In this document: positions 24,778-34,604 of the stretch, one piece after another
Position numbering within the stretch: the stretch's first letter is position 1
Layout: each line of letters opens with the position of its first letter
NCBI RefSeq assembly: GCF_933775445.1
Contig: NC_065877.1
Coordinates: 26,846,001-26,910,000 of the forward strand
Direction of reading: 5' to 3'
From: Argentina anserina
Lineage: Eukaryota > Streptophyta > Magnoliopsida > Rosales > Rosaceae
DNA length: 64,000 nucleotides
Notes under the pieces: generated by a model
What the model was told of the DNA's origin: nothing
Database searches by the model: none
What the model saw: only the letters and a program-made list of their open reading frames with translations
Position numbers and translations under genes: made by a program

Positions 24778-25428
24778 ATGCCTGCGAAAATGCTCCAGAA
24801 CACTACTATTCTCTTCGTCTTTTCTCTCATCTTCTTATCCTCTTCGCATGCTTCTGTCCAAGACTTCTGTGTTGCGGATCTAACTGGCCCTGATAGCCCT
24901 GCAGGCTATTCCTGCAAGAACCCTGTTAAAGTCACTGTCAGTGACTTCGTGTATTCTGGCCTAGCCAAAGCCGGAAACACCACCAACATAATCCAAGCTG
25001 CTGTTACCCCGGCATTTGTCGCGCAATTTCCGGGTGTGAATGGTCTTGGCCTCTCTTTGGCAAGGCTTGACCTTGCACCGGGCGGCGTTATCCCATTTCA
25101 CACCCATCCTGGTGCCTCAGAAGTTCTTATTGTAATGAGGGGTGTTATGACTGCTGGCTTTGTTTCGTCAGCCAACACTGTTTACTTGAAGACTCTTAAA
25201 AAGGGAGATGTCATGGTTTTCCCGCAAGGGCTTTTGCACTTTCAGGTAAATGCTGCTAAGATACATGCCAAGGGCATTGTTAGCTTTAGCAGTGCCAGCC
25301 CCGGTCTCCAAATCCTCGATTTCGCACTTTTCGCTAATGATTTGCCTACTTCATTGGTGGGGCAAACAACTTTCCTTGATCCTTCTCAAATCATGAAGCT
25401 CAAGGGAGTCCTTGGTGGCACAGGATAG
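24778..25428 (+). CDS. ABP19: Auxin-binding protein ABP19/ABP20-like germin-like protein
   Basis: Secreted cupin-fold glycoprotein of the germin-like family, expected in the cell wall, with a metal-binding site. The single-exon ORF codes 216 residues (212 if the ATG at 24,790 is used; peach ABP19/20 are about 209-214). An N-terminal hydrophobic signal peptide ([16 protein letters not shown]) is followed by the mature start [15 protein letters not shown] with the paired cysteines (C...YSCK). Cupin motif 1 is [21 protein letters not shown], giving HTH and E ligands; motif 2 is [16 protein letters not shown], giving the last His. The KGVLGGTG tail matches the family. All metal ligands are intact. 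The auxin-binding role comes from the peach proteins; oxalate oxidase activity is not implied. No operon-like neighbours. Confidence 0.95.
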   Translation: MPAKMLQNTTILFVFSLIFLSSSHASVQDFCVADLTGPDSPAGYSCKNPVKVTVSDFVYSGLAKAGNTTNIIQAAVTPAFVAQFPGVNGLGLSLARLDLAPGGVIPFHTHPGASEVLIVMRGVMTAGFVSSANTVYLKTLKKGDVMVFPQGLLHFQVNAAKIHAKGIVSFSSASPGLQILDFALFANDLPTSLVGQTTFLDPSQIMKLKGVLGGTG

Positions 25429-25639
25429 TTCTGATAGCTAGCTAGCTAGGCTTGCTTGTTTTGAACTTCGTATTTGTAGTTGATTTTTAAGTTTCTGTCT
25501 GCGTATTTTTTATCTTTCATCAAGTGTCTGCCTGTGCTCTTAAATCCAAGTCCATTCAATCGCTGCGTATTCCCATCAAGTTTGTCATGAATGTTTAACC
25601 TGTAATCACATCTGACGCGCCATTCTATCCAACGACTAA

Positions 25640-26720
25640 AATATCTATAATTTTCTCGATATTTCTGTGAAAGTTTTAATTATTCGGTATATGGATATAT
25701 ATGTTACATACCAAGCATTTTATAATGAAAATTTTCGAAATTACCCGATATTTCTGAAAACTTTCGAAATTTCCCGATATTTTCATAATATCGCTACGTG
25801 TCAGACCAACTTCAAATAAAATAAAAATAACTAGTTAGGAGAATTGAATATCTGATCCATCCTTTTGTAAGCACAAAGTTATAGTTAACTCTACTACACC
25901 AACTTATTGTTATATATGACTATTTTTATTATATATTGCATTACATGTCTCAACATTCACCTAAAATTAAAATAAAACCAAACTAGTTGTTGAGGGGAAT
26001 CAAACCTCTCTGGAGGAAACAATGATGGACCTTACCCTTATGGGGGAAATACAACATGACTTATCCACCATATTTATTTCCAATGAGATGCAATCAAGTG
26101 AAAATATATGGATACAATCTGATGCACAATCTTCATAAAATTATGGTTATGGTCAAAGTCGAAAATACTTGATCCGAACGGGAACTACTAGTACCACAAC
26201 CCACAGTCAATCACTCATAATCCCTATGATTAGAGTATAAGTCAATATATGTAAAATTATAAAGAAGATGTATCATTTGATGAATATTCTTCACAATATG
26301 CTCAGGATTTTACTCAAGGACATAATGAAGATAGTGAAAATTTTGTATCTCATAGATCATTTATGTGGTTCTAAATCACTCATATAATTTCATGTTTAAT
26401 GTATCATATGTAAATAAAGCGTGATGATCTACCTTCTTTTTGGGTAAATATATATAAATATATTTTAAGTAAATTTTTAATAATGTTCGACGGTTATTTC
26501 ACCTCAAATTACTATAACTCACTATAAACTATTAGTTATATAATAATTTTTATGGACATACAGTAGATAATTGATCAAATAAATATTTTTCAAAGTTTCA
26601 TTCAAAATTTACATATTTTTATATAAATTTCCATCAATTTATTTAATTATTTTTTAAAATCAAAATTTACCCAATATTTCCATCGAAATTTACAATTTTT
26701 AGATCCTCATTATTTACATT
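25640..26720. other. Degraded repeat region downstream of the germin-like gene
   Basis: AT-rich sequence with repeated CGATATTTC/GAAATTTCC motifs at both sides (25,655-25,790 and 26,590-26,700). In the middle (about 26,000-26,370) broken peptides such as SFDEYSSQYAQDF look like the tail of a plant transposase-type protein. The motif distribution suggests an old DNA transposon, but no duplicated flanks were found. Confidence 0.3.
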
Positions 26721-27214
26721 CTCACCCAAATTTTAATCCTTGATTCTATCACTAACCAGTAATCATAATCAGCATTCCGCATAACGAAGAAGTCTTTAGT
26801 AGTCACTTGTATATCTTTCCCACAACAAAAGAAAAAATAATCAGGCTCACCTTTTTGTGTACAAAAGCGACCGTGAAGACCAGGAGCTACAATAGAAATT
26901 AGAAACAAAAAGAATTACGTAGACCCCAGAACCTATTCCCACTTCCAGCTTGGACCCACTCTTCTCCATGTCCCCCCGTCGCAAAGTTTATTTACGTCAA
27001 GTATGTTGGTGTCAAAAAGATGATAGCTAGAAAGAAAGAAAGAAAGTAAGAAAAAAGAAGACTCCCTCGTATCTTTCCTTTTCTCTCCCTAATTCAGTAA
27101 CACAACATAACAATTTCAAATGATCAAACTACCATGTTCCAATCCGGATCATACATACATACATACTCCATAGAGATGTGGTGCGCGATCGCTCTGAGTA
27201 TCCACAGTGACGCC

Positions 27215-27378
27215 ACTTGAAATGGTATGATTGTATTGCTTGATGATTCATTTACAGATTACACTTCATTATATAGGCTAATTCTAGCACTATTCTACCT
27301 ACTAATTTCCACTAATTTCCACCAACTATTCCACTAATTTCCACTAACTCCAACCACTAATTTCCACTAACTCCAACA
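27215..27378 (-). repeat. 3' LTR of the copia element
   Basis: 164 bp containing repeated CTAATTTCCACTAA motifs. Identical to the 5' LTR except for one C/T and one C/A difference. Confidence 0.93.
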
Positions 27379-27385
27379 CTTCCCC

Positions 27386-28150
27386 TCAAGTTGGTGCATA
27401 CATATCAACCATACCCAACTTGCTAAGTGAATCATAAAAGGCCTTTTTAGACACTCCTTTTGTGAGCATATCGGCAAGTTGCTCTTCTGTAGAAACAAAA
27501 GGAAAACTGATGATCTTCGCGTCTAGCTTCTCCTTTATAAAATGATGATCAACCTCCACATGTTTCGTACGATCATGTTGCACCGGATTATGGGAGATAT
27601 CAATGGCTGCCTTGTTGTCACAGTACAGCTGCATAGCACATTCATGCTTAATACCCAAATCTTGTAGCAAACTTCTAAGCCATAACAATTCGCACACTCC
27701 CTGAGCCATACCTCTGTATTCTGCTTCAGCACTAGATCGTGCTACCACATTTTGTTTCTTACTCTTCCATGTAACAAGATTACCTCCAACAAAGGTAAAG
27801 TACCCTGATGTGGATCTTCGATCTGTAATATTTCCACCCCAGTCTGCATCTGTGAAGCCACAAATCTCGAGGATATTGTTGTGATTAGAAAATATTACTC
27901 CTCTCCCTGGAGCTGACTTCAAGTACCTTAAAATCCTCACAACAACATCCATGTGATCCATACTCGGATTATGCATAAACTGACTCACTATACTTACTGC
28001 ATACGCAACATCTGGTCTGGTATGTGACAAATAAATCAGGCGTCCAACTAGCCTCTGATAACAAGTTTTGTCAGTGGGCACTTGATCTGGATACTCTGCT
28101 AACCGATGGTTTTGCTCAATAAGAGTATCAATTGGAGTGCAATCTAACAT
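27386..28150 (-). pseudogene. Copia RNase H domain and C-terminus
   Basis: The translation has the late copia RT/RNase H motifs YQRLVGRLIYLSHTRPDVAY, GFTDADWGGNITDRRSTSGY, SSAEAEYRGMA, LYCDNKAAI and VDHHFIKEKL, and ends a few bases from the 3' LTR. It is in the same frame as the RT part at 28,187-29,002, separated by one TAG stop at 28,187-28,189. Confidence 0.93.
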
Positions 28151-28186
28151 ACCTGTCTCCGTTAGTAGATCAATGATGTACTTCCT

Positions 28187-29002
28187 CTAACACAGATATA
28201 TACTATCACTTCCCCGGGCTACCTCAATTCCTAAGAAGTACTTGAGTGTACCTAGGTCCTTCATTTCAAACTCTGTGGCAAGCTGTTTTTGTAATCTGTC
28301 CACCTCAATAGTATCATTACCAGTAACTACCATATCGTCAACATATATGATTAGAGCTGTTACCTTCTCTTGTTGGTGTTTGAGAAACAATGTGTGGTCT
28401 AAATTACTCTGCATGTAGCCAATTTTCTTCATGAATTGTGAGAATCTTCCAAACCAAGCACGAGGTGACTGTTTAAGACCATACAAAGACTTTCTTAATC
28501 TGCATACAGAGTTACTTGGAGAAGTGGCCACATATCCAGGTGGAAGATCCATGTATACTTCCTCTGTTAGTTCTCCATGAAGGAATGCATTCTTAACATC
28601 AAACTGCCTAAGTGGCCAGTTCAAGTTAGCAGCGATAGAGAGCAATACCCGGATATTGTTTATCTTTGCAACAGGTGCAAATGTCTCATCATAGTCTATG
28701 CCATATGTCTGGGTGAACCCATTTGCTACTAGGCGTGCTTTATACCGGCTTACTGACCCATCTGGATTGTGCTTCACTGTAAACACCCATCGACATCCTA
28801 CAGTCTTCTTGCCATATGGTAGAGGTACAAGCTCCCAAGTATTGTTCTTTTGTAATGCTTCCATCTCTTCCTCCATTGCTTTCCTCCATTTTGGATCTCC
28901 CAATGCATTCTGCACTTTGTTAGGTACTGATACAGTAGATATTTGATTCACGAATGACTCATATGACTTAGATAATCTTTTGGTAGATATAAAATTGGCC
29001 AC
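28187..29002 (-). pseudogene. Copia reverse transcriptase domain
   Basis: Uninterrupted 271-residue stretch with WRKAMEEEMEALQKNNTWEL, RWVFTVKHNPDGS, ETFAPVAK, FDVKNAFLHGEL, YGLKQSPRAW, the catalytic YVDD in IIYVDDMVVTG, and MKDLGTLKYFLGIEVA. The frame is lost upstream at an A-run near 29,040 and stopped downstream by TAG. Confidence 0.95.
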
Positions 29003-29033
29003 CGGATACTTGGCTTTAGTCTGAAGGGTAGGT

Positions 29034-29333
29034 TCATATTTTTTTTGTGGGTTGACCTCGAGTAGACCTATTTAGCAAAACATATTGTCTACTATTAGCC
29101 TCAATAGAATGACTAACCTCAGATGAGTGATCTTCTGTACCAGGAGAGCTTTGGTCAGGGGTATAAACAGTAGTACGGGATACATGTGGGGCAGTTGTGT
29201 TGTCAGCTTCTAGTGCCTGAATCTCTTGAGTGACGACCTCTGGTGGTGCCTGTGTGGCTGACACCTTGGTAATCTCAACGGAACTTGTTACCATATCGAC
29301 TGGCTCATTTGTCTCCCCCTCTCCATGATACAA
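29034..29333 (-). pseudogene. Copia integrase C-terminal and linker segment, frameshifted
   Basis: Low-complexity Ser/Thr/Glu-rich linker between integrase and RT. It is displaced by one frameshift from the integrase frame (near 29,340) and by another, in a run of eight As, from the RT frame (near 29,040). Confidence 0.8.
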
Positions 29334-30607
29334 CTCTTCAAAATAGGAATTTCCTCCTGAAGAGCAGTATCAGAAGAGGAAAAGTAACTCATGTCCTCAA
29401 AAAAGGTAACATCCATAGTGACATAGTACTTCCGAGTAGGAGGATGATAGCACCGGTACCCTTTCTGATGGCCTCCGTACCCAACAAACACACATTTAAC
29501 TGCCCGGGCATCCAACTTAGAACGCTGATGTTGTGGAAGATGAACAAAAGCGACACAACCGAAAACACGGGCAGGAAGATTATGAAAAGAAGGTAATGAG
29601 ACATGAGATGCAAACACCTCATAGGGAACTTTCCCTTGAAGAACACGAGATGGAAGACGATTAATGAGGTGGGCGGAAGTAATGACAGCATCACCCCAAA
29701 GGTATTTAGGCATGTGGGCACTAAAAAGAATACATCGAGCCATATCAAGTAAATGACGATTTTTTCTTTCAGAAACCCCATTTTGCTCAGGTGTGTAAGG
29801 ACACGTTGTTTGATGAACAATTCCGTGTGTGTTAAAGAACTCCTGAAAGACATGATTCACATATTGCCCCCCATTATCAGAACGAAGAACTCGAATGGTG
29901 GCATTATATTGGGTTTGGACAGAGGCATGGAAGGTACGAAAAGCTGGAAAAACTTCATCTTTATTTTTAAGAAGAATAATCCATGAAAGACGTGTGCACT
30001 CATCAATAAAAGACACAAAATAACGCATTCCTGATACAGTTGATTCTTTAGAGGGTCCCCAAACATCAGAATGAATTAATTCAAAAGGAAGAAAACTTTT
30101 AGGAGAAGTACTAGGGGAATAAGTAGATCGATGACTCTTGCCAAAAACACAGGTCTCACAACATAACAAAGACTCGTCCACACTAATAAACAAAGAAGGC
30201 ATGGATGTTTTCATAACACTAAAAGATGGATGCCCTAAGCGACGATGCCATAACCAAACTTCACTTAGCTTGTCAGAAGTGGAGAGTAAAGCGGTCCGAG
30301 ACTGTCCCCCTGGTTTTTCCCCAGCGTATGTCAGATCCAGATGAAACAACCGGCCCCTCAGATACCCCCGACCAATTACCTGTCCGGTGAGAAGATCCTG
30401 AAATATCACATACATAGGAAAAAAGGTCACAGAGCACTGGGCGTCAGCGTTCAATTGGGGAACAGATATCAAATGATGTGATAAAGCGGGGACATAGAGT
30501 ACATTATGAAGTTCTATGGTGGGAGTAATACGAACGGACCCTGTCCCTAACACCGGGAATGCCTCACCATTAGCATTAGTAACATAGGGTACAGGTGGAG
30601 GGGACAA
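29288..30607 (-). pseudogene. Copia pre-integrase and integrase domains
   Basis: A 439-residue frame. The GAG-pre-integrase zinc region is WLWHRRLGHPSF with CCETCVFGKSHR. The integrase core has D in HSDVWGPSKES, D in RSDNGGQY, and E in GVSERKNRHLLDMAR, then NRLPSRVL and CVFVGYGGHQKGY. Catalytic residues are intact. The frame is entered by a one-base shift from the protease frame near 30,607. Confidence 0.95.
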
Positions 30608-30663
30608 TACGGTAAAATAAGATTTTCATAAGTCATATGATCAGATGCACCAGAATCAATAAT

Positions 30664-31734
30664 TCATGTATCAAAACTAACAGAGTGAGAAATATTGAAT
30701 GCCATACCAATTTGACCACGACCAACGATGGAGGCCGTAGGTGCTCCTCCCGTAGTATGATGATCATGCCCAACCACACCATAGATATCTGGTTCTGGAA
30801 CTAATTGAAGAGCGGCCTTTGGCTGTGGACGATGATTAGGCCGTTTAGGCCTAAGGTGTGGATACAATTTCCAACAGGTCGCACGAGCATGGTTGGTATC
30901 ATGACAAAAGGAGCAAGGAGGGCGGGGCTGATTCCCGAAGCCTGGTGGTGGTCCTTGTCGATGAAAGGGAGTAGAGGTGGCTTGCAGGAGGGGTGGTGTT
31001 GGAGAACGAGCATGAACAGTGAGACTGGAAACTATAGCCGGAGCCTGAAGAATACTCTCATGCTGAGACTCATCCTTTCGGATATAGGTGAAAGCTGTGA
31101 GTAGGCTAGGTGGTTCAGTCATTCGGAGCAGTTCGCCTTTCGCACTGGTATGTATGGCATCAAGTTCTTTTAGGAAATGGTGAACTCGTTCAAGCTCCTT
31201 CTCCTTTTAGTACCAAACAATATCCTCTTGATTTGTAATCATGCAAGGTCGTTTCACATCAATCTCAGCCCAAATATTCTTTAGTTTGGTGAAATAGTGC
31301 GCCACCGGTTGCCCATCCTGGTGAATGGCTAAAGCTGTGCACATTAACTCATGAACCTGTATGAAATCAGAGTCATTAGTATATAAGCCGGCTAGTGTCT
31401 CCCATATTGCCTGTGCAGTGGGACAGGCCTCCACCAGATCAATTATCTCATCATTCATTGCTTTCCACAAGACAGACATGACAAGACCATCGTCATCGTC
31501 CCATTTAGTGTAGGCAACAATATCCGTAGGACTAGGAGCCTTAGTGACGCCGGTGACATGTCCCATTTTATGCATGCCTCAAAGATGAGCAGTCATGAGT
31601 CGTTTCCATTTACGGAAATTGGTGCCGTTTAGTTTGGCGCCCCCAAATGAACCACTGTCAGAACCCTTCACAGATACTTCGAATGTCGGAATATCAGAGG
31701 TCTGAGAACCAGCAGCTTCGTGTCCAGAACCCAT
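30664..31734 (-). pseudogene. Copia gag and protease start
   Basis: Gag begins at the ATG at 31,734 (MGSGHEAAG) and has the copia gag signature (LNGTNFRKWKRLMTAHL, then GHVTG...YTKWDDDD) and a CCHC zinc knuckle CSFCHDTNHARATC near 30,900. The protease active-site motif DSGASDHM follows just beyond the stop at 30,664. Three in-frame stops break it: TGA at 31,579, TAA at 31,207 and TGA at 30,664. Confidence 0.9.
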
Positions 31735-32320
31735 GGAAAAGGAAAAAGTGTAGAGGAGGCAAAAAATGGAGAAGAATCTGCCGCCGGTGCACTGGAACTG
31801 TCGGTGAAGATGCACTGATGGGTCGGGTCAGGCGAACCGGGTCGGAGTGAGCTGGGCTGGGCCGGGTCGGACTGAGCTGAGCTGGGCTGGGCCGGGTCGC
31901 ACTTAACTGGGCTGGGCTGGGCTAAAAAAGGGTCGGATACCCATGTGACGTCGGGGAAGAACCAGAAGAATCCTCGGGGAGGATCAGCGAGGCTGTGATC
32001 GGCGAGCTGTGACGTCGGGCGTGGAGCGGCGACGTCCGGCGAGGAGCTGCGACGTCTGGCGTGGAGCGGCGACGTCCGGCGGGGCAGCAGGAGCGAGACA
32101 GCAGCAACGGCAGCTCCGGGGCAGGAGCGGTCGGAGAGGAAGCAGCGGTGCCGGAGCAGCAGGCGGCGACGTCGGGAAGGCAGCGGCGATGTCAGAGAGG
32201 GCCGGAGGGCAGCGGTGAGGCAGTGACGCAGCGGAGGTGATAACCGGCCGGAAAAAAAGATAAAAACGGGAAGAAAAAAAACCCAGGAGAAAAACAGAGC
32301 ACAAAGAGACTCTGATACCA

Positions 32321-32484
32321 ACTTGAAATGGTATGATTGTATTGCTTGATGATTCATTTACAGATTACACTTCATTATATAGGCTAATTCTAGCACTATT
32401 CTACCTACTAATTTCCACTAATTTCCACTAACTATTCCACTAATTTCCACTAACTCCAACCACTAATTTCCACTAAATCCAACA
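32321..32484 (-). repeat. 5' LTR of the copia element
   Basis: 164 bp. On the coding strand it begins TGTTGG and ends CAAGT directly before the TGGTATCAGAG primer site. Its outer flank is the ACGCC duplication. Confidence 0.93.
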
Positions 32485-32856
32485 ACGCCGGCCAGATCCT
32501 GCTCTCTCTTCCCCCCGAAGCACCTCCAGCCGCGCAAGGCCGCCCTCCGTCGATGCCTCAAGATGGGCGTCGGAGCTCTCATGGCCAACAAGTATGCTCT
32601 CGATGTCGTTGGGCTTGTGCCTTGTGGTTCGCAAGTTGGAGAAAATTCTGGGTTCCAACGCCAGAAAGGGCTTTGTGGTGACCGCCAACAACACGGTGGA
32701 GATGGAAGCTTGAATTATAGTGGACACAGAGATCTGGAGCTGTTTCTGGGCCACTACATAATCTCATCTATTTGGACAGATTGCTCATGGAGAGCACTCC
32801 TCATGAGCCATGGCAGAGAGTGGAGAAGAAAGAACGTTCTGGGCAACAACCCCTAA
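32485..32856 (+). pseudogene. Coding-looking host sequence split by the copia insertion, unidentified
   Basis: Left of the element, 27,176-27,214 reads as the start of an ORF (MWCAIALSIHSDA). Right of it, the same frame continues as GQILLSLPPE with no stop. After a one-base shift in a C-run near 32,517 the sequence reads KHLQPRKAALRRCLKMGVG and ALMANKYALDVVG, and another frame reads LEKILGSNARKGFVVTANN, ending at a TGA at 32,711-32,713. The GC-rich, codon-like composition contrasts with the neighbourhood. I cannot name a family. It may be a decayed gene or retro-copy that was already broken when the element inserted. Confidence 0.4.
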
Positions 32857-32949
32857 TTAGTTTGGACTTTGAACATGTAATTACGGGCGTGTGCTGAAAT
32901 TGGTGTACGTTTATTAGGTCATGTACTTATTTGGTAGTTTTAAACTTAA

Positions 32950-33820
32950 GGGCGTGTTCGGTAAGCAATTTACAAAACTATTTTTCCAAAATGATTTTAT
33001 AAAATGAAAACAATGGATGAAACTTCGTGTTTTTATGTTCTAAGAATGCATTCGGTATAGTTTTGAAGTTTTTGAAAATCTGATTTACAACAAGAATCCA
33101 AGTGATAAAAATTATAAACATATATGGAAGGCCTTTTCACTTCCTCACACCTGTAGATCTTACTCCCACCTCTCCCTCTGATAGATTGATCGATTCTATC
33201 AAGTATCAAGGCCAATGCTTTATGGATTTTATGCAAAAGAAGTTGCTCTGGCTTTCTCTCTTGTGTGCAGTTAAACTCATTTATAGTTAATTAACGAATG
33301 ATTGTTCAATCTCTGTTCTCTTTGATGATCAGTTCGATCCACAAGACCACAACCCATATAAGATTAGAAGAGCAATAGCTCAATGGAGGAGACTTTGCAG
33401 TCTGGCAGATGGTCTCTTCTTCTTCTTATATCCTACTGGAATTCTCTAGTTTATGTATGTTAATCAGCATTTATATGGAGAAATAGGATTCGGGCGATGA
33501 AAGTTTACCAAGAACGGGGAATTGTTTGTTGAGAAAGAAAGTTTGAGAACTGGGTAGGAACGATGGGCACGAGTTCATAGGCATAACGAGTCATCCTGAT
33601 TTGGGCATGTCAATTTTTTCCTATATGTTTGCATTCGTTGTTCTCTGAAAACAATGAAAACAAGCAAAAGTCGTTTTCCATTTTTGCATGGAAACTCTGA
33701 GTTGTATCCTGAAAAGTGTTTTCCTGTGTTTTTGGGATTTAACAAGCCAAACGCATTTTAAGTCGTATTTGGTTTTCATAATACGAAAAACAGTTTTGTA
33801 GTCGCATACAGAACGGCCCC
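32950..33820. mobile_element. Tourist/PIF-Harbinger-like non-autonomous element
   Basis: Ends GGGCGTGTTCGGTA and (reverse complement) GGGGCCGTTCTGTA are flanked by the 3-bp duplication TAA (32,947-32,949 and 33,821-33,823), the pattern of PIF/Harbinger. 871 bp with no transposase seen. Confidence 0.65.
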
Positions 33821-33973
33821 TAAATTACTATAATTATCGGTGAACCAAACTTCCTGTACTATTCTTAAGATTTAGCCTTTCAAAGATAAAAAAAGTTGTG
33901 TTAAAAAAAAGAGCCTTTTAAAGATAAAAAAAAGTTGTGTTGCTGGCTTGGTACTAGAGAAGATTATTTTCAC

Positions 33974-34478
33974 TAGGGGTGGGCATAAAAACGGAAATCC
34001 CGATCCCGTCCCGAAATTTATATGGACGGGACGGAGGTCTAAAAACGTCTGTCCCGTCTTGATCCCGCCCTGTTTCATAATAGTGGGACGAGACGAATAA
34101 TTTATATCCCGCTTCGTCCCGTCCCGTCCCGTCCCACTTTTAATGAAAACTTAAAAATTCTTATATATTTGTATCAAAATGAAACTAATTTATGTTATTA
34201 ATAACTCCAAAATTATATCAACTCAAATAGTAATGGTAAATTATAATATTTTGAACATAATATGCATTTTTTTTTTGTTAAAATTTCATTATTAAATGTT
34301 ACTTTGTTAATGAAAAAGTAAAAATATAGGTTTTTACTTAACTTCATAGGAAGGTGGGATTTGTCTCATCCCGTCGCAACCGGGATTAATCCCGAGTGGG
34401 ATGCATTCTTAAAAACCCTTGTCCCGTCCCGATTCAAAAACGTGGGATGAACCCCGTCCCGTCCCGTGCCCACCCCTA
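33974..34478. mobile_element. hAT-like MITE, TAGGGGTGGGCA family (copy 1)
   Basis: 505 bp with ends TAGGGGTGGGCA and TGCCCACCCCTA, rich in GTCCCG/CGGGAC subterminal repeats. Flanked by a perfect 8-bp duplication ATTTTCAC (33,966-33,973 and 34,479-34,486). A close copy in opposite orientation lies at 42,956-43,510. Confidence 0.88.
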
Positions 34479-34604
34479 ATTTTCACCAACTAAATATAAG
34501 AAGTAGAATGAAGTCGTCCATCCTATGAAAGAAGAGAGTCAGAGATCAGTTGAAATAGTGGAACAAATTTATATATTTGTAATAATTGTGAAGCTACCCA
34601 GTTG

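Larger units (their letters stand above)
27215..32484 (-). mobile_element. Ty1/copia LTR retrotransposon, recent but inactivated
   Basis: 5,270 bp with 164-bp LTRs (27,215-27,378 and 32,321-32,484) that differ at two positions, and a perfect 5-bp target duplication ACGCC (27,210-27,214 and 32,485-32,489). The primer site CTCTGATACCA (plus strand 32,310-32,320, initiator-Met tRNA type) directly abuts the 5' LTR. The purine tract is the complement of CTTCCCCTCAAG at 27,379-27,390. Domain order is gag, protease, integrase, RT, RNase H, the copia order. The single long frame is broken by four stop codons and about three frameshifts. Confidence 0.95.

Noticed and set aside
31668..32357. Ser/Pro/Arg-rich minus-strand ORFs upstream of copia gag
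   Set aside because: They lie between the primer site and the gag start and are GC-rich leader. No domain is seen.
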